DNA of 12,599 nt from Bacillota bacterium (GCA_021802225.1 JAKAAS010000014.1:1-12599), one strand, 5' to 3'; shown: positions 1-6,899, counted from the first letter of the stretch. Notes: generated by a model not told the origin, from the letters alone. Made by a program: numbers and translations.

Positions 1-2054
1 CCCGTCTGCTGCACAGCGATTCCCGCCAAAGGAACCGGCGGCAAGGACAGCGTCACAGTCTTTCCCGACACGGACATTTTAGGTGTGTACCACTTTTCCT
101 GACCCGATCCGGCCACAATCCCCCCCACACGCCACCCGGACTGCCTGCCCGTTAAGGGCGCTGCCATGTACACGCGGACTGCCTCAACTTCCAGAGTGCG
201 GCCGAAAAACCACGGGTGCCGGGCGCTGCCCCACGCTTCCGTGCGCAAGGCCTTGGGCTGCCACGAGGTCGGCACCGGTGAAATAAAGGAAGAGGGTACC
301 GTAAACAGTGTGCTCACATTGAGCTGGTTTATCGTGGGCCGGGACAGCACGGCGGGAGCAAAGGTTGCTTGAAGGTGCGCCGCCGTGGCCTGTTGGTACC
401 GGCTGGAGACCAGCGATCCATAACCCTGAAAACTTGGAAGATCCGTAAGAATGTTTAAATCCGGCTGTCCTAAGGAATCGACCTGGCGATATCCATCCAG
501 TGCGGGGTCATAGAGGGCAAAGCGCGTATTCGGCGGAATTTGCCTCCGCGCCGCCCGCGCCAGATACCCGGTGCCCGTGGCCACGGAGTTCTTGGGGACA
601 TTCAGCCAATACTGGCCTGTGTCGTAAAGCCCCAGGTCGAGCACCGTAAAGAGCACCACCGCCAGCATCCGGTAGCGCCCGGGCATCCTGGCCAAGACCG
701 AGACCAGCACCGCCATCCCTGTACCCAGCAGCACCGTGATCACCAGGTAGGGCACCATGTAGGCGGCCACCGAGCGGTTTGCCTTCCACAGACCGATTGC
801 CAGCGTGGCAAGGAAAATACCCACAAAAATAGCCAAGGGCGCCTTCTCCCGCGTCTGGGATTTGGAAACAGCGCGAACATGGTCGACCCAAAAGGCGAAC
901 ACCGCGGCCAGAGCGAAGTCCAGCATAAACAAATTGCGGTTTTGGGCGCGAATCCCGTTAAACACGGGGATATGGTACAGCAGGTGGCTGACAGGGGTAT
1001 ACTTGCCCAAGGCGAGGACAGCCCCAACCAGCCCCAGTGTGTAGAACATCCACAGGACCCGCTTGACAGGGCCAGGCGCCCACCGGGGGAACATGCGCAC
1101 CGCCGCAAAAATGGGCAGAAGGCCCACGTAACTGCTGACTTCAGGGAGGTTGAACCGTCCGGAGTAATAGACCATCGCCAGAAAGCGGTGGTAGCCCCCC
1201 AGGATATAGGGAAACAGCAGCAGAACGCCCTCCGCCGGAGAGACAGACATGGAGCTGAAAAACTGAAAAGTGGCATGGGAGCGCTGGGAAAGGTGAATAA
1301 ATGCTTCGCCCGGAATCCACTGCGCCGCGCCAATCAGCAAGCCAATGGCCGCCGCTGTCCCGTATCCGGCGAGGACTGCGGGTTTATTTGGCGCATCCGC
1401 CACGAAGAACAGCCCCAGCACGGCAGCAAATATGGCGCCGTAGGCCATGGGCTCAGGGCTGCCTACCAGAATCACCAGGCCTGCAAAGACACCCAGACCA
1501 AGCGTCCAGCCCAGCCGCCCGGGCCGGGTTCTGGAACGGGACACCTGATAGAGAGCAACCGCGACCCAGCTCAGCCAGCCCACCCCCTGCAACGTCTCCA
1601 GGTGGACCATCTGCGACGCCATGAATCCAGCGAAGGCAAATGTCACCGCTCCCAGCCAGCTCGCCAAGACTGAACGGCCTAAGGTCCGCAAAAACGTATA
1701 AAAACCCGTGCTGGCCACTGCATAGCTTGCTGCAATGGTCACGGTCCATGCCCATGGTCCGGAGAGCAGGGCGAAAATCCATGTCAGGGGATAGGCCGCG
1801 CCGGCATTGAATCCAGCCAGCAGCGGCGTGCCGCTCCAGATGTACGGGTCCCATAAAGGCAGGTGGCCTTCGCGGAGAATCTTCCCCACAAGAATGCGCA
1901 GCGGGTAGTTCTGTATCAGATTATCCCCATGCAGGGTGACAAGGCCTGGTTCAAGAAGCACTGCGGCCAGAATAGGAATCCCGATCAGAGACGCCAGGGC
2001 CCAACCATCAAGACGGCGTGACAGCGTCCGGCGCTCCGGGGGATTCGGCCTCAT
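1..2054 (-). CDS. YfhO-family multi-membrane-spanning protein, partial (C-terminus beyond window)
   Basis: An open frame of 684 codons runs from an ATG at 2054 off the left edge with no stop. The protein has a short cytosolic start and a first membrane helix at about residues 19-35. A periplasm-side loop follows with D44, Q48 and YP (50-51) and then the segment GHLPLWDPYIWSGTPL (63-78), which is typical of YfhO (PF09586) proteins. About ten more hydrophobic helices reach to about residue 475, including the conserved-looking FNGIRAQNRN (365-374). A hydrophilic, probably extracellular domain fills the rest from about residue 490. Known relatives such as B. subtilis YfhO are membrane glycosyltransferases (GT-C-like) that add sugars to surface polymers; the acidic loop residue fits that. 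The ATG overlaps the stop of the glycosyltransferase upstream (ATGA) and has no good ribosome site of its own, so translation is probably coupled. The family call is fairly secure; the acceptor is unknown. Confidence 0.8.
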   Translation of the reverse strand, partial: MRPNPPERRTLSRRLDGWALASLIGIPILAAVLLEPGLVTLHGDNLIQNYPLRILVGKILREGHLPLWDPYIWSGTPLLAGFNAGAAYPLTWIFALLSGPWAWTVTIAASYAVASTGFYTFLRTLGRSVLASWLGAVTFAFAGFMASQMVHLETLQGVGWLSWVAVALYQVSRSRTRPGRLGWTLGLGVFAGLVILVGSPEPMAYGAIFAAVLGLFFVADAPNKPAVLAGYGTAAAIGLLIGAAQWIPGEAFIHLSQRSHATFQFFSSMSVSPAEGVLLLFPYILGGYHRFLAMVYYSGRFNLPEVSSYVGLLPIFAAVRMFPRWAPGPVKRVLWMFYTLGLVGAVLALGKYTPVSHLLYHIPVFNGIRAQNRNLFMLDFALAAVFAFWVDHVRAVSKSQTREKAPLAIFVGIFLATLAIGLWKANRSVAAYMVPYLVITVLLGTGMAVLVSVLARMPGRYRMLAVVLFTVLDLGLYDTGQYWLNVPKNSVATGTGYLARAARRQIPPNTRFALYDPALDGYRQVDSLGQPDLNILTDLPSFQGYGSLVSSRYQQATAAHLQATFAPAVLSRPTINQLNVSTLFTVPSSFISPVPTSWQPKALRTEAWGSARHPWFFGRTLEVEAVRVYMAAPLTGRQSGWRVGGIVAGSGQEKWYTPKMSVSGKTVTLSLPPVPLAGIAVQQT

Positions 2055-3082
2055 ATGGCTCGGAGCCAGCTTTTGAAGATCACCCGCGCATAATGGTAAG
2101 CGTAGGTCAGGTTATGCCCTTTTTTGGTTTGGCCCGAACTGCGGGGATACATGGAAGCCGGACGCTCGATAACCCGGTAGTGTTTTCGCATGGACAAAAT
2201 CAGAAGTTCCGCCGCATGATATTGGTCCTCGCTAAGCGCGAGATCTTTGAGCACGCGGGCTTTGATCGCCCGGAAGCCGTTGGAGGAGTCGGTGATCTTC
2301 TGTTTGATCAGCAGTCCGATGAGCCAGTTGAACCAATACACACCGAGCACTCTGATCATGTCATCAGTAACGTAATTTCCCATGCGCCGCGAACCCTGAA
2401 CGTAGTCGGCCTCATCGTTCAGCACTGGCTCCACCAGGTCCCGCATTTCTTCGGGGTCATACTGGCCGTCGGCATCCAATGTGACAATGTATTGCGCGCC
2501 GTGCTCAATCGCCAGGTGGTAGCCCACGCGGAGCGCGGCGCCTTGGCCGCGGTTGACACGGACATAGGAAGCAAAGTCCCCGTGGCTTTTGACAATCTTG
2601 TCGGTGCCGTCGGGACTGCCGTCCACCACTACCAAGACTGACACGTCCGTGTCATGCACGCGGCGCGGAATGCTTTCGAGCACCTTCCCAATGTTTTCCG
2701 CCTCATAGTAGGCGGGAATCACCACCGTGATGGGATTGAACTGCTGGGCCTGGTATTCTCGGTGAAAATCGTCAAAAGCCTGTTCATCCACCAGTTGGTT
2801 GATGATGTGCAGCGACTTCGCGGACTTGGCGTTGGCCGCCTGCAAAGCGCCAAACAGCGCCACTACGGTCAGGACGAGAAGCAGAGCCAGCCCGTCAATA
2901 ATGGTCAAATTATGATTTCGGAGCAGTCTCCCCACCGGAACCACCAAAGCCGGTTCAACCGCAATCAGTCCAAAAACAACAGCCAAACCCCAAGCCACTT
3001 TACTGCGCCAGTTCTCTAAAAATCCCATCAATCCCAACGTCATCACCAGAAAGGCCGCAAAAACAACCCGGACAGCAACCAT
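2051..3082 (-). CDS. Family 2 glycosyltransferase, DPM1/polyprenyl-phosphate type, membrane-anchored
   Basis: 343 residues. Two or three hydrophobic helices come first (about 2-20, 31-50 and 62-80). A GT2 (PF00535, GT-A fold) domain begins at about 117, with VVIPAYYEAENI (120-131), VVVDGSPDGT (151-160) and the metal/nucleotide-sugar motif DADGQY with D203 and D205. Further motifs are QGSRRMG (229-235) and SSNGFRA (266-272). These match dolichyl/undecaprenyl-phosphate sugar synthases, which transfer a sugar from a nucleotide donor to a lipid phosphate on the inner membrane face. The N-terminal helices are unusual, since CsbB/GtrB-type enzymes carry theirs at the C-terminus. The start at 3082 is fixed by AGGAGGG nine bases upstream, which overlaps the stop of the flippase-like gene. 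It sits second in the operon, before the YfhO-family gene. The sugar cannot be read from the sequence. Confidence 0.9.
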   Translation of the reverse strand: MVAVRVVFAAFLVMTLGLMGFLENWRSKVAWGLAVVFGLIAVEPALVVPVGRLLRNHNLTIIDGLALLLVLTVVALFGALQAANAKSAKSLHIINQLVDEQAFDDFHREYQAQQFNPITVVIPAYYEAENIGKVLESIPRRVHDTDVSVLVVVDGSPDGTDKIVKSHGDFASYVRVNRGQGAALRVGYHLAIEHGAQYIVTLDADGQYDPEEMRDLVEPVLNDEADYVQGSRRMGNYVTDDMIRVLGVYWFNWLIGLLIKQKITDSSNGFRAIKARVLKDLALSEDQYHAAELLILSMRKHYRVIERPASMYPRSSGQTKKGHNLTYAYHYARVIFKSWLRAI

Positions 3083-3091
3083 AAAGACGAA

Positions 3092-3098
3092 CCCTCCT
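3092..3098 (-). promoter_or_regulatory. Ribosome binding site overlapping an upstream stop codon
   Basis: AGGAGGG for the glycosyltransferase (ATG at 3082) shares two bases with the TAG stop of the flippase-like gene (3097-3099). Ribosomes ending the first gene sit on the start site of the second, which implies translational coupling and fixes both gene ends. Confidence 0.8.
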
Positions 3099-4131
3099 AT
3101 TTAACTTTAGCATTTCTGCGGACCATCCATGACACAGGCCGGAGCCGCGCAAGCATGTACACTCCGCCCAGTGCGGACACGTACAGGAGATTCAGCACAT
3201 GGAAGGTCAGCGCCATGACAATGGCCCCTTTCAGCGGCAGTCCCACTAAAGTCAGCGCCAAAATCCACCAGGCCTCCGTGGTGCCGAACCCGGCGACCCC
3301 CTGCAAGGGAAAGACCATGAAAAGTGAAAAGAACATCATGGCTGCCCCTATGTGGAAAAACCCGACAGAATACCCAAGCCCATGCGCAATCACTTCGTAA
3401 AACAGCGTGCTGGACAGCTTCATGCCAATGGTCATCAGGGACAAGACCGCCATATCGCGCCACGACAGCCGCTTAAGAACCGTCTGGGCCCGAAATCCCG
3501 CGGCAATCCCCCGGCGCGCCCAGTGCGGCACCTTGCGCCTCTCCAGCACGGCCATAATGCGGCCGCCGTCAATCAGCCGGATGGCCATGATGATCAGAAT
3601 CATCGCCACCGCCCCCACCACAAGGGAGAGGCGCACGGTTGTCCACCCTTGATGGGGAATGATCCACAGGCTGAACACAAAGGCCAGCACAACCGACCAC
3701 CCTACATCAAACAGGCGTCCCCCGACTGCCAGCCCTAAGCTAGCGCTGCTCGCAACCCCATAGGGCCTCAGGTACACGGGCAAGAGCAACTCGCCAATCC
3801 CGCCGGGGAAGACGCTGCAAGTCATTGAGTACGCCGCTGTCGGGCCAAACCACTGGTAAGGCCGCGCAGAAAGGTCTTTCGCTGTCGAGTCAAGAGGTCC
3901 CGCCATAGATGCAAAGCGAATGGCGCGCAGCTCCACAAAAGCAATCTGGCAGCCAAGCGCCCACAATAGCACTGGAGCGGACAGCCGGCCCCAAGCATCC
4001 TCAATGGCATGAATGGGTATCTTGTGGAAGAAAAGCACCACGGCAATCCCTGTCAGAACAAGAACGGCTATGGCTCCGGCCCACTTTTTAGAGTAGCGGC
4101 TCCACAATCCCAGTTGTCTGGAGGCTTGCAT
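3097..4131 (-). CDS. Flippase-like membrane protein (TIGR00374 / LPG synthase TM, PF03706)
   Basis: 344 residues from the ATG at 4131, chosen because AAGGAGG lies seven bases upstream; the same frame is open to an ATG at 4185 that has no ribosome site. About eight hydrophobic helices are visible (for example 17-35, 51-68, 165-185, 228-248, 258-277 and 303-325). Two family marks are clear. One is GGIGELLLPVYLRPYGV (110-126) followed by GGRLFDVGW (137-145), matching the family's G-E and R-x-x-D pattern. The other is PLQGVAGFGTTE (275-286), matching the glycine-rich proline loop ending in E. The family was named from the membrane part of lysyl-phosphatidylglycerol synthase (MprF); stand-alone members are called flippase-like but few have tested roles. 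No lysyl-transferase domain is present. It heads the minus-strand operon with the glycosyltransferase and YfhO genes, which favours a part in moving or using a lipid-linked sugar. Confidence 0.85.
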   Translation of the reverse strand: MQASRQLGLWSRYSKKWAGAIAVLVLTGIAVVLFFHKIPIHAIEDAWGRLSAPVLLWALGCQIAFVELRAIRFASMAGPLDSTAKDLSARPYQWFGPTAAYSMTCSVFPGGIGELLLPVYLRPYGVASSASLGLAVGGRLFDVGWSVVLAFVFSLWIIPHQGWTTVRLSLVVGAVAMILIIMAIRLIDGGRIMAVLERRKVPHWARRGIAAGFRAQTVLKRLSWRDMAVLSLMTIGMKLSSTLFYEVIAHGLGYSVGFFHIGAAMMFFSLFMVFPLQGVAGFGTTEAWWILALTLVGLPLKGAIVMALTFHVLNLLYVSALGGVYMLARLRPVSWMVRRNAKVK

Positions 4132-4207
4132 GAGTGTCCCTCCTTCCCGGCATCTCAGTGATTTTTGGGGGCTAGCGCTTCCCAAACCTGCGTTGCACGC
4201 AGATCAA

Positions 4208-4258
4208 ACTATACCTATCATAGCTGATTCATATGAAAGCAAGCTGAAGCATAGCTGA
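4208..4258 (-). promoter_or_regulatory. Candidate promoter/operator region of the minus-strand glycosylation operon
   Basis: Upstream of the flippase-like gene the minus strand shows the -10-like boxes TATGAT (4217-4222) and TATAGT (4208-4213), with no good -35 at the usual spacing. The same stretch holds two direct copies of CATAGCTGA (plus strand, 4219-4227 and 4250-4258), 31 bases apart, and the perfect palindrome TTCATATGAA (4228-4237) between them. The layout suggests a regulated promoter, but the protein that would bind is unknown. Confidence 0.35.
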
Positions 4259-4571
4259 ACTTTCAATCAGCCGCAAGAGGACGCGGGGCTGCCCTGCGCT
4301 GGTTCTGGCCTGTGGGAGACGTGCGTCCGCAAGGTCGCCTCCGTCATCCGGTTCGAGAACTGGCGGGAAAGCATCCGCTTCCCGCCCATAGTTTACCCAT
4401 CAACTTTTGGCTCTGTAGAGACAGTACGCGCTGACAGCCTGCCAGACCCCTTTCCCTCTATGCAATTCAGCGGCTGCACGGGAGCGCAAGAGAGGGTTGC
4501 TCCCCACTTGCTTCCCGCCTGCAGCCCGGTGTAAAGACGGCTGCGTCTCTCCCGCGCTGTAGATCTGCGCA
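4259..4571. other. Gene-free, hairpin-rich left flank of the IS
   Basis: No convincing gene. Several paired segments are visible. GGACGC (4279-4284) pairs with GCGTCC (4323-4328). CCGGTTCGAGAACTGG (4348-4363) folds on itself with one G-U pair. GGCGGGAA (4362-4369) pairs with TTCCCGCC (4379-4386), extended by two pairs across a bulged A. None is followed by a T run on either strand, so these are not ordinary terminators. The tract may be a folded RNA, a decayed mobile element end, or plain divergent spacer. Confidence 0.4.
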
Positions 4572-4590
4572 TAGGAGCTTGTCCAAAAAT
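4572..4590 (+). repeat. Left terminal inverted repeat of the IS
   Basis: TAGGAGCTTGTCCAAAAAT is the exact reverse complement of 6414-6432. Similarity fades inside the element (TCATGATAGG on the left against CTCTGTATGC on the right). Confidence 0.95.
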
Positions 4591-4728
4591 TCATGATAGG
4601 GGTCTGCGCCTCGAATTTCGCTCAAGCTCTGCGAGCCTCTCCCATTCGCGCGCAGACAGATTATTTTCTTATGGATGGGGCTCCTCAAAGGATTTTGGGA
4701 GGGACTTGGCGAATAGAGAAGTATCACG

Positions 4729-5199
4729 ATGACCGATGACGTTGGAGGGATCCCCGTGAAGTTTCGCCAGCCCCTATCCGCTCACCACGAGTTCCTATTG
4801 CCTCCCCGGGTCGACGAATGGATTCCCCCGGGCCATATGGCCCGGATTATTGATGAAGCGATAGATCTGTTGGATTTGTCAGCCGTGGAGCTCACCTATC
4901 ATGCCGACGGGGCCGGCGCGCCGGCCTATCCGCCGCAACTGTTGTTGAAACTGCTCACATATGGCTACATGACGCAACGCTTTAGCTCGCGGCGGATTAG
5001 TGGGGCGTGTCGCGAAGACTTAGCGATGATGTGGCTGGCACGGTTGCAGCAACCCAAACATAGTGCCATAGCCGACTTTCGTCGGAAACATATTGAAGAA
5101 ATTCCAGGGGGGGATGGCCCAAATCGTGCTCTTGTGTGTGGATTTGGGGATGGTCGGCTTCCATTTGGGAGCTCTCGACGGCTCGAAGATCACCGCTGA
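4729..5199 (+). pseudogene. IS1182-family transposase, N-terminal part (before frameshift)
   Basis: This part holds the N-terminal InsH-like domain (DUF772, PF05598): FRQPLSAHHEFLLPP, then AYPPQLLLKLLTYGYMTQRF, SSRRISGACREDLAMMWL and HSAIADFRRKHIEEI, a string characteristic of IS1182/IS5-group transposases. Family-like sequence ends at the run of seven G at 5107-5113; the residues from about 127 to the stop at 5199 are out of frame and meaningless. Family sequence continues at once in the next frame. Dropping one G would join the halves as I-P-G-G-M-A-Q. The ATG at 4729 has a weak AGAAG ahead of it. A GTG at 4756 has GGAGGG six bases upstream and gives a protein beginning (M)KFRQPLS, so it may be the true start. 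Confidence 0.85.
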
Positions 5200-6283
5200 T
5201 GCCTCCAAACATAAAGCGATGTCGTACCAACACATGAAGGACGCCATCCCCCGCTTGGAGCAAGAAATTGCCCAATGGGTGGCCACCCATGGCGAGGCCG
5301 ACGAGCAGGAAGCCGCGGCCCCCACGATCCCCGCCGACCGATTGGCCCGGTTGAAGGATCGGCTGGTCGCGATTCAGCAAGCCCAAGCCGATTGCGAGAA
5401 GCGGTGGGCGGCCGCCCACCCGGATCAGCCGACCCCACCCGACCAAGAACAACAGAACTTTACGGATCCGGAATCCCACATCATGGTGATCAAAACCCAG
5501 GGCGTGCAACAGGCCTATAATGGCCAAATTATTGTGGATGCGGAGGAGGGGGTCATTGTGAGCACCACCCTGTCAGCCCACCCGAACGATCAGCAGGAAC
5601 TCGTGAAGACCGTGGACGCGGTCGTGGAGACGACTGGGCGCCAATTTGAGACACTCACCGCCGATGCGGGTTATTTTTCCGCGAACAATGTGACGGCCAT
5701 GGACACGCGCCAGGTGGATGCGTACATCGCCGCCGGATCGGATCAATGGCGCCATCTGTCAGGGCGGACGGTGTTCGGGAAGGGGCAGTTCTCCTACAAG
5801 GCGGAGACCGATGCCTACCAATGCCCCGCCAACCAGGTCTTACCGTTCCAGCGGACCCGGACCGAATCGGTCGGGGGTGGGGCAGTCCGTACCGTTCACG
5901 TGTACAAAGGAGACCGCGCCACGTGTGGCGCGTGCCCGTTGAAGGATCAGTGTCTCTCGCCCAAGCAACGGGCAAAAGCGATCCGCCGCGGGCCGGACGA
6001 CGATGTTCGTGATGCGATGAAAGCCAAGGTCCGATCGGACGCCGGCGCGGCCCTCTATCGTACCCGCAAGGGACAGGTCGAACCCGCGTTCGGCATGATC
6101 AAAGAGACCCTGAGGTTTCGTCAATTCAGCTTACGGGGCCTGACCCAAGCCACGGGCGAGTGGGCCTTGGTCTGCTTGACGTACAATGTGCGCAAAATCG
6201 GCAGGAAAATTCAACGGATCGCCCAGACCACGGGACAGATCTGCACAATTGCGAGTGTCAGGGCTTCCAAAGCGGCCGGATAA
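5093..6283 (+). pseudogene. IS1182-family transposase, catalytic C-terminal part (after frameshift)
   Basis: 396 codons counted from a TTG at 5093; the family match begins at about 5114 (ATG). It carries the DDE nuclease that cuts and joins DNA ends: LGALDGSKITADASKHK (26-42) with D29, LTADAGYFS (188-196) with D191, and GQVEPAFGMIKE (327-338) with E330. All three catalytic acidic residues are present. A cysteine cluster, C278-x2-C281-x5-C287, lies before the last helix as in DDE_Tnp_1_6 (PF13751). No ribosome site precedes an internal start, so expression alone is doubtful. Apart from the one-base shift the coding sequence is undamaged, so the lesion is recent, a sequencing error in the G run, or a slippage site that makes the full protein at low level. 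Confidence 0.85.
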
Positions 6284-6413
6284 GGCTCCTTTTGCCCTAT
6301 GAGGGTCGACATGCCTCCCGTCAACGTCTTTGTTTGGCATAATGTGCCACATCCCCGTGGAAAATTAGCCAGATCATGACAGTGGGCTATCCCCGCACCG
6401 CAGGCATACAGAG

Positions 6414-6432
6414 ATTTTTGGACAAGCTCCTA
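6414..6432 (-). repeat. Right terminal inverted repeat of the IS
   Basis: Reverse complement of the left repeat over all 19 bases. The next base outward is G on the right, and C precedes the left repeat, so the match stops here. No flanking duplication longer than the ambiguous TA is visible. Confidence 0.95.
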
Positions 6433-6707
6433 GGGGCAATGAGCCGCTCAGCCTGGCATCTGCCCAAGTGGCGAATTTTGCTGAGTGCTCACGGTTTTTC
6501 GCCGCTGGGCAACGGCTAGGATTTTTTTGCCAACGCTCAACAGCCTCCGGCGCTGCCCTGACCCGCATGGAGCCGCAAGGCACCACGGTGGTTTGGCGGA
6601 ACGCCTCGCCTGCGGCACAATCTACCTGGGCCGCCTTTGATACAGTCAAGGGGGCGGAATTTATCCTGCAATGGGGATATAATAGCAAGAGTGGTAGGGT
6701 TGTTCTT
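6433..6707. other. Gene-free right flank of the IS with a branched palindrome
   Basis: No gene is supported. At 6572-6616 a branched palindrome is readable: GCCGCA (6572-6577) pairs with TGCGGC (6611-6616), and GGC (6579-6581) with GCC (6608-6610) past a bulged A. The two small hairpins inside are ACCACGGTGGT (6582-6592) and GGCGGAACGCC (6595-6605). A weaker stem, GCCG-CGGC, ahead of seven T lies near 6500-6530. A second TATAAT box is at 6678-6683 with no partner -35. A minus-strand frame is open across this whole stretch but lacks a start, ribosome site or recognisable motifs. Confidence 0.4.
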
Positions 6708-6734
6708 TTGACATTGACCCGTTGACGATATAAT
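6708..6734 (+). promoter_or_regulatory. Strong sigma-A type promoter for the 47-aa membrane protein
   Basis: Consensus -35 TTGACA (6708-6713) and consensus -10 TATAAT (6729-6734) are separated by 15 bases, shorter than the ideal 17. TTGAC occurs three times (6708, 6714 and 6722), so a regulator or an alternative -35 is possible. Transcription would begin at about 6741, giving a leader of only about 15 nt that is mostly ribosome site. Confidence 0.7.
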
Positions 6735-6755
6735 GTCCACAAGGGAGGTGTGCCT

Positions 6756-6899
6756 ATGTGGCCAGCAGTGCCTGAGGCTTTGAACAACCACGCGACGGTT
6801 CCTATTATTATCGTGGCTATTATTGTGACGACTGTCGTCTTTGGCCTATTCGGCAAATGGTTTCTGCGCATTACCGGGATGAACCAGGACGATCAGTAA
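6756..6899 (+). CDS. Small single-helix membrane protein, 47 aa, unknown function
   Basis: A short gene whose signals are unusually good: AAGGGAGGTG (6741-6750) five bases before the ATG, a consensus promoter just upstream and a clean TAA stop. The protein starts MWPAVPEALNNHATV, then has one hydrophobic helix at about 15-33 (rich in I, V, T), a basic patch (GKWFLR, 33-38) and an acidic tail ending NQDDQ. The positive residues after the helix predict an outside N-terminus and a cytosolic C-terminus. It is not recognised. Such proteins are often subunits or regulators of larger membrane complexes, but nothing here names a partner: leuC starts 220 bases downstream behind its own promoter, and the next gene on the other side of the IS is divergent. 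That the reading is real is likely; function is open. Confidence 0.7.
   Translation: MWPAVPEALNNHATVPIIIVAIIVTTVVFGLFGKWFLRITGMNQDDQ

Larger units (their letters stand above)
4572..6432 (+). mobile_element. IS1182-family insertion sequence, 1861 bp, with frameshifted transposase
   Basis: The element is bounded by perfect 19-bp inverted repeats, TAGGAGCTTGTCCAAAAAT, at 4572-4590 and 6414-6432. The terminal TA is self-complementary, so it may be a duplicated TA target rather than part of the repeat; in that case the element is 4574-6430. The length fits the IS1182 family. One transposase is encoded on the plus strand in two frames (4729-5199 and 5093-6283). The 138 bases before it and the 130 bases after it show no further gene. 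It sits between the divergent promoters of the envelope operon and the small membrane protein gene, without cutting either neighbouring gene. Confidence 0.9.

Noticed and set aside
540..1673. Long plus-strand reading frame (377 codons) opposite the YfhO-family gene
   Set aside because: Composition rich in H, Q, R and P, with no motifs. The minus-strand frame holds continuous membrane helices and the YfhO signature, so this is an antisense shadow.
508..1854. Minus-strand frames at 508-891, 740-1333 and 1453-1854
   Set aside because: They are other frames of the same strand as the YfhO-family gene, whose 684-codon frame is open through all of them. Their Trp/Arg/Cys-rich translations are not protein-like.
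2018..2641. Plus-strand frame of 207 codons opposite the GT2 gene
   Set aside because: Antisense to a gene with clear catalytic motifs; no ribosome site.
4348..4363. GGTTCGAGAAC resembling a tRNA T-arm
   Set aside because: The stem and loop sizes do not fit a T-arm, and no acceptor, D or anticodon arms are found around it.
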